NCBI RefSeq assembly: GCF_937858865.1
Contig: NZ_CALLYO010000040.1
Span: forward strand, 1 to 8,810
Reading direction: 5' to 3'
Source of the DNA: an uncultured Amaricoccus sp.
GTDB taxonomy: Bacteria; Pseudomonadota; Alphaproteobacteria; Rhodobacterales; Rhodobacteraceae
Length of the DNA: 8,810 nt
The notes under the pieces are model-generated. The model saw only the letters and a program-made list of their open reading frames with translations. It did not search any database and was not told where the DNA came from. Of this stretch, positions 1-5,724 are shown piece after piece (within the stretch, counting starts at the first letter, position 1; each line of letters begins with the position of its first letter). Both the position numbers and the translations under genes were made by a program.

Positions 1-913
1 GCTGGCCGATCCGCCGGCGGCGGCGCGGGCGCGGCTCGACTTCGCGCTCGCCGCGATGGGCGCGCGGGCGGTGCCGGCGGGGGAGGGCGCGGCCTATGTT
101 TTCGGCGCGGCGGCGGGCCATGCCTGGCCGGGCGAGCCGCAGCCGGAGGAGCGGCGGGCGCGCTTCGCCGAGGCGCTGACCGAGATCATGGGGCATTACG
201 GGCGCCGCCCGGCGGCGGAGGTCGCGGGGCTGCTGCACGGCATCGGCATCCGCGCGCTCGCCCGGGTGCGCGGGGCGGCGGGGCGGACGCCGGCGGCGCT
301 GGGGGCGGGCCTCACGGCGGCGGACGTGGTGGCGGAGGCGCGGGAGTTCTCCTATGCCCGCTACTTCGGGATGGAGGAGCACCGGCTGCGGCACCGGCGC
401 TTCGACGGCGGGATGTCGGAGACGATCGACCGCGCGGTCTTCACCAGCGGCGACGCGATCACCGTGCTGCCGTTCGATCCGCGGGCGGGGACGGTGCTGC
501 TGATCGAGCAGTTCCGCTCCGGTCCGTGGGCGCGGCGCGACCCGCATCCCTGGTGCCTCGAGACGGTGGCCGGGCGCTGCGACGTGACCGAGCCGCCGGA
601 GGCGACGGCGCGGCGCGAGGCGCGCGAGGAGGCCGGGCTCGAGCTCGGGCGCATCGAGCGGATCGCCGACTTCTATCCGTCGCCGGGCATCGTCGGCGAG
701 CATATCACCGCCTTCGTGGCCGAGGCCGACCTCGGCGGGGCGGGCGGGGTCCACGGGCTCGCCGAGGAGCAGGAGGACATCCGCGCGCTGGTGCTGCCGC
801 TCGCGGCGGCGGTGGCGGCGGTCGAGACGGGCGAGATCAACACGAGCCCCTTGATGATCTCGCTCCTCTGGCTGGCGCGGCACGAGGCGCGGCTCCGGGC
901 CGCGTGGTCGTGA
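1..913 (+). CDS. trgB: TrgB-like Nudix hydrolase, 5'-truncated by the window edge
   Basis: The frame is open to the left edge, so the true start lies outside; about 303 residues are visible. Residue numbers here count from the internal ATG at 56. A perfect Nudix box (GX5EX7REUXEEXGU) is present: G173, E179, R187-E188, E191-E192, G194. It lies in a Nudix fold that includes the strand TVLLIEQFR (146-154) and the segment FYPSPGI (206-212), as in ADP-ribose pyrophosphatases, so hydrolysis of ADP-ribose or a related nucleoside diphosphate is likely. About 130 residues precede the Nudix domain; the part RARLDF near the edge resembles the end of a gamma-glutamylcyclotransferase-like (AIG2) domain, a fusion I recall for rhodobacterial TrgB. 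cysK follows at once, as in the tellurite-resistance locus of Rhodobacter sphaeroides. The Nudix assignment is firm; the trgB name rests on context and architecture, and the physiological substrate is unknown. Confidence 0.82.
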   Translation, partial: LADPPAAARARLDFALAAMGARAVPAGEGAAYVFGAAAGHAWPGEPQPEERRARFAEALTEIMGHYGRRPAAEVAGLLHGIGIRALARVRGAAGRTPAALGAGLTAADVVAEAREFSYARYFGMEEHRLRHRRFDGGMSETIDRAVFTSGDAITVLPFDPRAGTVLLIEQFRSGPWARRDPHPWCLETVAGRCDVTEPPEATARREAREEAGLELGRIERIADFYPSPGIVGEHITAFVAEADLGGAGGVHGLAEEQEDIRALVLPLAAAVAAVETGEINTSPLMISLLWLARHEARLRAAWS

Positions 914-970
914 TGCAGCGGCGCATTGAAGCCACCGGCCGAAGCCGCTACTCCCGGGAGGCATACGGGC

Positions 971-976
971 AGGAGG
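971..976 (+). promoter_or_regulatory. Strong ribosome binding site deciding the cysK start
   Basis: AGGAGG ends 8 bases before the ATG at 985. The earlier in-frame ATG at 913 overlaps the trgB stop as TGATG and would add 24 residues unlike the start of any cysteine synthase. The strong site therefore favours 985. Confidence 0.85.
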
Positions 977-984
977 AGAAGGCG

Positions 985-2022
985 ATGATCGTGGCGGCGG
1001 ATCTCCCGGCGGCCGTGGGCAATACGCCGCTCATCCGGCTGCGGCGGGCCTCGGAGGCGACGGGCTGCGAGATCTGGGGCAAGGCGGAGTTCATGAACCC
1101 CGGCCAGTCGGTCAAGGACCGCGCCGCGCTCTGGATCATCCGCGACGCGGTGGCGCGGGGGGCGCTGAAGCCCGGGGGGACTGTCGTCGAGGGCACGGCC
1201 GGCAACACCGGCATCGGGCTCGCGCTCATGGGGGCGGCGATGGGGTTCCGCACGGTGATCGTGATCCCGGAGACGCAGAGCCAGGAGAAGAAGGACATGA
1301 TCCGCCTGGCCGGCGCCGAGCTGGTCGAGGTGCCGGCGGTGCCCTATCGCGATCCGAACAATTACGTCCGCTACTCCGGGCGGCTGGCGGAGAAGCTCGC
1401 GGCGCGCGATCCGCAGGGGGCGGTCTGGGCGAACCAGTTCGACAATGTGGCCAACCGGCAGGCGCATATCGACGCGACGGCGCCGGAGATCTGGGAGCAG
1501 ACCGGCGGGCGGATCGACGGCTTCATCTGCGCGGTGGGCTCGGGCGGGACGCTCGCCGGCGTGGCGGCGGGGCTGCGCGCCCGCAAGCCTGAGATCAGGA
1601 TCGGGCTCGCCGATCCGCATGGCGCGGCGCTCTGGCACTATTACGCCCACGGCAGCCTGAAGGCCGAGGGCAGCTCGATCACCGAGGGGATCGGCCAGGG
1701 GCGGATCACCGCCAACCTCGAGGGGCTGACGGTTGACATGCCCTATCGCATCCCCGACGTGGAGGCGGTCGGGCAGGTCTTCGACCTGCTGCGCGAGGAG
1801 GGGCTCTGCCTCGGGGCCTCCTCGGGGATGAACGTGGCGGGGGCGGTCCGCATGGCGCGCGACCTCGGCCCCGGGCATGTGATCGTGACGATCCTCTGCG
1901 ATCTCGGCACGCGCTACCAGTCGCGGCTCTTCAACCCCGCGTTCCTGCGCGAGAAGGGCCTGCCGGTTCCCGGGTGGCTGGAGCGGCCGGGCGGCGATCT
2001 TCCCGATGCCTGGGCCGGCTGA
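985..2022 (+). CDS. cysK: Cysteine synthase A (O-acetylserine sulfhydrylase)
   Basis: A 345-residue PLP enzyme that makes L-cysteine from O-acetylserine and sulfide in the cytoplasm. The N-terminus has the typical VGNTPLIRL (11-19). The PLP lysine is K44 in NPGQSVKDR. The substrate-binding loop is TAGNTGIG (71-78), the PLP-phosphate loop is GSGGT (185-189), and the conserved GASSG (277-281) is present. Length is a little above that of the classical CysK (about 310-325) because of a C-terminal extension, common in the rhodobacterial form as I recall it. The start at 985 is chosen for its Shine-Dalgarno and because homology begins there; the 71-base gap after trgB would be translated only if ATG 913 were used. 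In R. sphaeroides, cysK disruption lowers tellurite resistance, so the pairing with trgB may be functional. The next gene begins inside its 3' end. CysM or a cystathionine beta-synthase-like enzyme is less likely. Confidence 0.93.
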   Translation: MIVAADLPAAVGNTPLIRLRRASEATGCEIWGKAEFMNPGQSVKDRAALWIIRDAVARGALKPGGTVVEGTAGNTGIGLALMGAAMGFRTVIVIPETQSQEKKDMIRLAGAELVEVPAVPYRDPNNYVRYSGRLAEKLAARDPQGAVWANQFDNVANRQAHIDATAPEIWEQTGGRIDGFICAVGSGGTLAGVAAGLRARKPEIRIGLADPHGAALWHYYAHGSLKAEGSSITEGIGQGRITANLEGLTVDMPYRIPDVEAVGQVFDLLREEGLCLGASSGMNVAGAVRMARDLGPGHVIVTILCDLGTRYQSRLFNPAFLREKGLPVPGWLERPGGDLPDAWAG

Positions 2023-4534
2023 AGCGCGCTCGGCCCGGGCGACCGGCGAAGGCGGCGCGCCCTTTCCGTCCGTCCCGCCCCGGGCCCTGGCCTCGGCGGG
2101 CGCCCACCGGGCCGGGCGCCGCGCTTCTGGCCTGGCGCGTGCGCTGGCGGCGCTGACGCTTCTCGTCCTGATCCTCCTCGCCGGACCGGGCCTCGCCCAG
2201 AACGCGGCGGCGGAGGCGGACGATTCGCCGGCGGCGCGCATCGACCGGCTGATCGCCGATCCCGATACCTCGACCGCCGAGCTCGAGGTCATGCGCGACC
2301 GGCTGGTCACCCAGCGCAACGACGCGCTGGCGGCACAGAAGGAGCTGCAGCCGGCGCTCGACGAGGTCAACGCCCGCGTCGCGGCGCTGGGCGAGCCGCC
2401 GGCGGAGGGCGTGACCGAGCCGCCGGAGACGGCGGCGCGGCGCACCGAGCTCAACCAGCAGCTCGCCGACGCCATGGCCCCGATGCTCGCGGCCAAGGAC
2501 GAGTTCGAGCGGGCCAACGCGCAGATCGCCGAGATCGACCGCATCGTGCGCGCGCGCTTCTCGGCCGAGCTGATGAGCCGCGGCCCGAGCCCGCTGATGC
2601 CGACGGTCTGGACCACGGCGGCGGAGGAGATCGGCTCGAAGGTCGTGATCTACCGCGAGGCGCTGCGCGACCGCTTCAACGATCCGGTCAACCGGCGCAT
2701 CGCGCTGCGCCGGCTGCCGGTCAGCCTCGCGCTGGTGCTCGCCGGCACCGCGGCGACGCTGCTGGTGCGCCGCTGGCTGATGCGCTGGGTGGACGAGCGG
2801 CTGCTCGCCACGGCGAGCGGGCGGGCGGCGGCCTGGATCGTCGCGCTGCGCAACCTCTCGCGGCTGATCGTGCCGGTGGTGGGGGCCGGGCTGATCTTCG
2901 CCGCGCTCGATCCCGAGGGGCTGGTCGCCCACACCGGGGAGGGGCGCCTCTTCGAGATCCCGGGCTTCATCCTCATCCTGATCGGAGCCTCCTGGCTGGC
3001 GACGAGCCTCTTCTCGCCGCGGCACGAGTCCTACCGCCTGGTACCGCTCGACAATCGCGAGGCGCGGCGCGGCGCGTCGCTGGTGCTGGTGCTCGGCTGC
3101 ATCATGGCGCTGGCCCGCTACGCCATGTGGGCGATCGCCCGCTTCGACTTCTCTCAGGCCACCCAGACGGCGATCTTCTTTCCGCTGGTGCTGCTCGGGG
3201 CGCTCGGGCTCTGGCGGGCGGCGCGCCTGATCGACCGGATCAGGGCGCGGCTGGCGGGGCCGGAGCAGGGGCAGTCGCCGACGGCGGTGCTCGGGCTGCG
3301 CTTCCTGCGCGTGGTGGCGCGGGTGGCGCGGGTCGTCGCGGTGGCGGGCCCGTTGCTGGCGCTCGCCGGCTACCTGCCGGCCGGGGCCTTCCTCGTGCTG
3401 CCGAGCGTGATGACGCTCGGGCTCTTCGGCGCCATCGTCGTCGTCTACGACCTGCTCGAGAAGACCGCGGTCAACTTCCTCGCCGCGCCGAATGCGTCGC
3501 AGGACGACACCGGCCTCATTCCGGTGGTGGTGGGGACGCTGGTCGGGATCACGGCCATTCCGCTGCTCGCGCTCATCTGGGGGGCGCGGCGCACCGACCT
3601 GGCGGAGACCTGGGGGATGCTGAACGAGGGGGTGACCCTCGGCGGGATGCGGATCTCGCTGAGCGTGATCCTGACGCTCGTCGCCGTCTTCGCCCTCGGC
3701 GCGGCGCTGACCCGGATCGTCCAGACCGTCCTGCGCGGCTCGGTGCTGCCGCGCACCAAGCTCGACGCCGGCGGGCGCAACGCGGTGGTGGTGGGGATCG
3801 GCTACCTCGGCTTCGTGGTCGCCGCGCTCGCCGCCGTCTCGGCGGCGGGGCTCGACCTCTCCAACATCGCCATCGTCGCCGGCGCGCTCTCGGTCGGCAT
3901 CGGCTTCGGCCTGCAGAACCTGGTCTCGAACTTCGTCTCCGGCATCATCCTGCTGGTCGAGCGGCCGGTGAAGGAGGGGGACTGGATCGAGGTCGGCGGC
4001 TTCTCGGGCTACGTGCGCGGGATCAACGTGCGCTCGACCGAGATCCAGACCTTCGACCGCGCGAGCGTGATCCTGCCCAACAGCGACCTGGTGGCCGGGA
4101 CGGTGCTGAACCGGACGCATTCCGGCACCTACGGGCGGGTGCAGATCCCGATCGGGGTGAGCTACGAGGCCGAGCCGCGGCAGGTGGAGGCGATCCTGCG
4201 CTCGATCGCCGAGGCGCATCCGCTGGTGCTCGAGGACCCGGCGCCGGTGGTGCTCTTCATGGGCTTCAGCCTCAACACCATGGACTTCGAGCTCCGCTGC
4301 TGGCTGCGCGACGTGAACTTCTCGCTCTCGGCGCGCTCGGACATCAACTTCGAGATCGTGAGCCGCTTCCGCGCCGAGGGCATCGAGTTCCGCCTGCCGC
4401 CGCCGGTGCAGCATGTGCACCAGCTCGACGAGGTGAGCGCGGCCTTCCTGGTGGCGGCCCAGAAGTCGGCGGAGGAGGAGGGGGAGCCCGGTTCCGACGG
4501 CACTGCCGGGCCGCCGCCCGCCAAGCCGGCGTGA
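2006..4534 (+). CDS. DUF3772 / MscS-family mechanosensitive ion channel
   Basis: An 842-residue inner-membrane protein likely to open under membrane tension and release solutes during osmotic downshock. A basic N-terminal stretch leads to a signal sequence (about 46-64, cleavage probably after GLA before Q65). A charged helical periplasmic region follows (about 70-225, coiled-coil-like, consistent with DUF3772). About eleven hydrophobic segments span 237-650. The last is the MscS pore helix, with GIGFGLQNLVSNFVSG at 631-646, followed by the beta domain (RPVKEGDWIEVGGFSG, 653-668) and VILPNS (688-693). The cytoplasmic alpha/beta domain runs to about 800. The ATG at 2006 lies inside the last 17 bases of cysK, with only a weak ribosome site. 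I found no in-frame ATG, GTG or TTG between it and the signal sequence, so it is probably right, although about 45 residues before the hydrophobic core is long. Overlap with cysK suggests co-transcription and translational coupling. Confidence 0.9.
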   Translation: MPGPAEARSARATGEGGAPFPSVPPRALASAGAHRAGRRASGLARALAALTLLVLILLAGPGLAQNAAAEADDSPAARIDRLIADPDTSTAELEVMRDRLVTQRNDALAAQKELQPALDEVNARVAALGEPPAEGVTEPPETAARRTELNQQLADAMAPMLAAKDEFERANAQIAEIDRIVRARFSAELMSRGPSPLMPTVWTTAAEEIGSKVVIYREALRDRFNDPVNRRIALRRLPVSLALVLAGTAATLLVRRWLMRWVDERLLATASGRAAAWIVALRNLSRLIVPVVGAGLIFAALDPEGLVAHTGEGRLFEIPGFILILIGASWLATSLFSPRHESYRLVPLDNREARRGASLVLVLGCIMALARYAMWAIARFDFSQATQTAIFFPLVLLGALGLWRAARLIDRIRARLAGPEQGQSPTAVLGLRFLRVVARVARVVAVAGPLLALAGYLPAGAFLVLPSVMTLGLFGAIVVVYDLLEKTAVNFLAAPNASQDDTGLIPVVVGTLVGITAIPLLALIWGARRTDLAETWGMLNEGVTLGGMRISLSVILTLVAVFALGAALTRIVQTVLRGSVLPRTKLDAGGRNAVVVGIGYLGFVVAALAAVSAAGLDLSNIAIVAGALSVGIGFGLQNLVSNFVSGIILLVERPVKEGDWIEVGGFSGYVRGINVRSTEIQTFDRASVILPNSDLVAGTVLNRTHSGTYGRVQIPIGVSYEAEPRQVEAILRSIAEAHPLVLEDPAPVVLFMGFSLNTMDFELRCWLRDVNFSLSARSDINFEIVSRFRAEGIEFRLPPPVQHVHQLDEVSAAFLVAAQKSAEEEGEPGSDGTAGPPPAKPA

Positions 4535-4538
4535 TCGC

Positions 4539-4567
4539 TTGCAGGCCGGGCCGCCCGCGGCTATCAG
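4539..4567 (+). promoter_or_regulatory. Probable promoter of tRNA-Val
   Basis: TTGCAG at 4539-4544 and TATCAG at 4562-4567 are separated by exactly 17 bases. The -35 is preceded by C, giving the CTTG start common in alphaproteobacterial stable-RNA promoters. The expected start, about 7 bases after the -10, falls at the tRNA 5' end (4575). The matches are partial (3 of 6 and 4 of 6), so the call rests on spacing and position. Confidence 0.5.
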
Positions 4568-4574
4568 GCGGCGG

Positions 4575-4650
4575 GGGCGATTAGCTCAGCTGGTAGAGCG
4601 CCTCGCTTACACCGAGGATGCCGGCGGTTCGAGTCCGTCATCGCCCACCA
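4575..4650 (+). tRNA. tRNA-Val (anticodon UAC)
   Basis: A complete 76-base tRNA with encoded CCA. The acceptor stem GGGCGAT (4575-4581) pairs with ATCGCCC (4640-4646), and the discriminator is A4647. The D arm is GCTC...GAGC. The anticodon stem is CCTCG/CGAGG with loop CTTACAC, placing anticodon TAC at 4608-4610, which reads valine codons. The T arm is GGCGG/CCGTC (one G-U pair) around TTCGAGT. All stems close and the anticodon begins at tRNA position 34, as it should. Confidence 0.97.
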
Positions 4651-4677
4651 CACCCCCTGGCGGAGCGGCACCAGTCT

Positions 4678-4690
4678 TCCCATATTGGGA
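4678..4690. promoter_or_regulatory. Operator-like inverted repeat 1 upstream of higB
   Basis: TCCCATATTGGGA is an inverted repeat, TCCCA-N3-TGGGA. It lies just upstream of the putative -35 at 4700, and its centre (4684) is 30 bp, close to three helical turns, from the centre of a second copy. It is a likely binding site for the HigA antitoxin, which in this family represses its own promoter. The binding is inferred. Confidence 0.65.
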
Positions 4691-4699
4691 GCCATCCTC

Positions 4700-4727
4700 T
4701 TGACTGCTCCCATCCTGGGAGTATGGT
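4700..4727 (+). promoter_or_regulatory. Probable higBA promoter
   Basis: TTGACT (4700-4705, five of six consensus bases) is followed after 16 bases by TATGGT (4722-4727, four of six). The predicted transcription start, 6-8 bases beyond, is 4733-4735, which coincides with the toxin ATG at 4735. The message may therefore be leaderless. The spacer is almost entirely filled by the second inverted repeat, so a bound repressor would block RNA polymerase. Confidence 0.6.
4707..4721. promoter_or_regulatory. Operator-like inverted repeat 2 inside the higBA promoter
   Basis: CTCCCATCCTGGGAG is an inverted repeat with 6-base arms and a 3-base centre, containing the same TCCCA-N3-TGGGA core as the copy at 4678-4690. 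It sits between the -35 and -10 elements, the classic place for autorepression by an antitoxin. Confidence 0.7.
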
Positions 4728-4734
4728 GCTCCGC

Positions 4735-5037
4735 ATGAGGGTCATCGCGAGGAGCACGCTGATCGCCTTCGCCGCCCGGAACCCCAAGGCCTCTGCCTCG
4801 ATCGAACGCTGGCACCAGATCGTCAGGCATGCGACGTGGAAGACGCCCGAAGAGGTCAGGGCGGCGTTCTCCGGGGCGAAGGCGCTGAATGGAGAGCGCA
4901 TCCGCTTCGAGCTGCATGGCGGTGATTTCCGGATGATCGTCGCTTTCGACTTCCGCCGGCAGGTGGCCTTCGTGAAATTCCTCGGCACGCATGCCGAGTA
5001 CGACAAGGTGGACGCCCTGACCGTCGAGCGGTTCTGA
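4735..5037 (+). CDS. higB: HigB-family toxin (mRNA interferase) of a type II toxin-antitoxin pair
   Basis: A 100-residue basic protein of the RelE-superfamily HigB group, predicted to cleave mRNA on the ribosome and slow growth when its antitoxin is lost. Visible family features are the start MRVIARSTL, an N-terminal helical half with a basic helix (RNPKASASIERWHQIV), KTPEEVRAAF (36-45), the strand pair RIRFELHGGDFRMIVAFDF (55-73) and the C-terminal KFLGTHAEYDKVDA (81-94). Length is normal for the family. ATG 4735 is preferred to the in-frame ATG at 4723, because homology begins at MRVIA and because 4723 overlaps the -10 element. A GGGAG lies 12 bases upstream but would not be in the transcript if it starts near 4734. 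higA follows after 31 bases, giving the toxin-first order typical of higBA. No damage to the frame is seen, so it is probably functional. Confidence 0.88.
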   Translation: MRVIARSTLIAFAARNPKASASIERWHQIVRHATWKTPEEVRAAFSGAKALNGERIRFELHGGDFRMIVAFDFRRQVAFVKFLGTHAEYDKVDALTVERF

Positions 5038-5068
5038 CCGGTCTCCACATCGCTTCGAGGACAACCGC

Positions 5069-5452
5069 ATGCCCGATCTCCACCCCATCCGAACCCCCGA
5101 CGACCACAGGGAGGCTCTCCGCCGCATCGAGGAGCTCTGGGGTGCCGAGCCCGGCACCGCGGACGGCAACCTCCTCGATATCCTGATCGACCTCGTGGAG
5201 CATTATGAGGATCGGCACTGCGCCATCCCGGACGTCGAGCCGATAGAGGTGCTGCGCTTCTCGATGGAGGCGAACGGCCGGACCCAGGCGGACCTCGCCG
5301 AACTGCTCGGCTCGACGTCGCGCGCCTCCGAGGTGCTCGGCGGCCGGCGCAGGCTCTCGATGGGCATGATCGCGAAGCTGCAGGCGAAGTGGCATATCCC
5401 GGCCGGTGCGCTCGTTCCGGCCTACGAGGCCGGGCAGGCGAGAGCAGGTTGA
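5069..5452 (+). CDS. higA: HigA-family antitoxin with helix-turn-helix domain
   Basis: A 127-residue protein predicted to bind and neutralise HigB and to repress the shared promoter. The acidic N-terminal half (residues 10-55, including DDHREALRRIEELWGAEPGT and a helix LLDILIDLVEHYEDRH) is typical of the COG5499 HigA group. A helix-turn-helix of the Xre/Cro type spans about 58-112, with TQADLAELLGSTSRASEVLGG (72-92) as the first helices and recognition region. A GAGGA at 5057-5061 precedes the ATG by 7 bases. The likely DNA targets are the two TCCCA-N3-TGGGA repeats upstream of higB. It ends 24 bases before the stop of the converging gene on the other strand. The family call is strong; the operator assignment is inferred. 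Confidence 0.88.
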   Translation: MPDLHPIRTPDDHREALRRIEELWGAEPGTADGNLLDILIDLVEHYEDRHCAIPDVEPIEVLRFSMEANGRTQADLAELLGSTSRASEVLGGRRRLSMGMIAKLQAKWHIPAGALVPAYEAGQARAG

Positions 5453-5476
5453 GGGCCGGATGCCAGCGGCCGCCCG

Positions 5477-5713
5477 CTACTCGCGCTTGCCGCTTCCCAT
5501 GCGGGAGAAGGCGTCGAACATCTGCTCGAAGCCCTTGAGGTTGGCGGGGAGCCAGGTGCGGAGCATCTCGGCCGGGTCCATCGCCTTGAGGTTGGCGGAC
5601 ATGCGCTCCTGCAGGTCGGCCATCAGCTGCTCCTGCATCGGCTTGACGTCGGGGAGGCCGAGGAAGCTGCGGGCCTCCTCGGGCGTGCAGTCGATCTCGA
5701 TGTTGATCTTCAA
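5477..5713 (-). CDS. DUF6489-like small protein, TTG start
   Basis: A 78-residue cytoplasmic protein without signal or membrane segment. It begins MKINIEIDCTPEEARSFLGLPDV, which resembles the alphaproteobacterial DUF6489 family as I recall it; the function of that family is unknown. The remainder is amphipathic helix, rich in Met, Leu, Glu and Lys (about 25-75). The start codon is TTG (5713-5711). It is supported by the conserved MKINIE beginning and by GAGG placed 6 bases upstream, which overlaps the TGA stop of the preceding gene. Only 8 bases separate stop and start, so it is probably translated by coupling with the outer-membrane protein gene. The stop is TAG. It converges with higA. The TTG would tend to keep expression below that of its neighbour. 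Confidence 0.75.
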   Translation of the reverse strand: MKINIEIDCTPEEARSFLGLPDVKPMQEQLMADLQERMSANLKAMDPAEMLRTWLPANLKGFEQMFDAFSRMGSGKRE

Positions 5714-5724
5714 GGCGCGCCTCA
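5714..5724 (-). promoter_or_regulatory. Stop codon / Shine-Dalgarno junction before the TTG start
   Basis: Read on the - strand, the sequence is TGAGGCGCGCC followed by TTG. The TGA ends the upstream gene, while the overlapping GAGG serves the next. This suggests that terminating ribosomes re-initiate at the TTG. Confidence 0.65.

Noticed and set aside
926..954. TTGAAG and TACTCC, 17 bases apart, as a cysK promoter
   Set aside because: The -10 matches only two of six consensus bases; cysK is more simply read through from trgB.
526..984. N-terminal extension of the cysK frame
   Set aside because: It runs through the Nudix gene in another frame with an Arg/Gly/Ala-rich translation; AGGAGG and homology set the start at 985.
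673..2616. 647-codon frame on the - strand, opposite trgB and cysK
   Set aside because: Composition is low-complexity and it spans two well-supported genes on the other strand.
1931..4420. 829-codon frame on the - strand, opposite the channel gene
   Set aside because: Arg/His/Asp/Gln-rich low-complexity translation typical of an antisense frame in GC-rich DNA; the opposite strand encodes a clear MscS-family protein.
3127..4584. 485-codon + strand frame within the channel gene
   Set aside because: Gly/Ala/Arg-rich out-of-frame translation overlapping a clear gene and running into the tRNA.
4564..5169. - strand frame across tRNA-Val and higB
   Set aside because: It covers a complete tRNA and a recognisable toxin on the other strand.
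5454..5471. GGCCG/CGGCC hairpin between higA and the converging gene as a terminator
   Set aside because: The stem has only five pairs with an 8-base loop and no T tract on either side.
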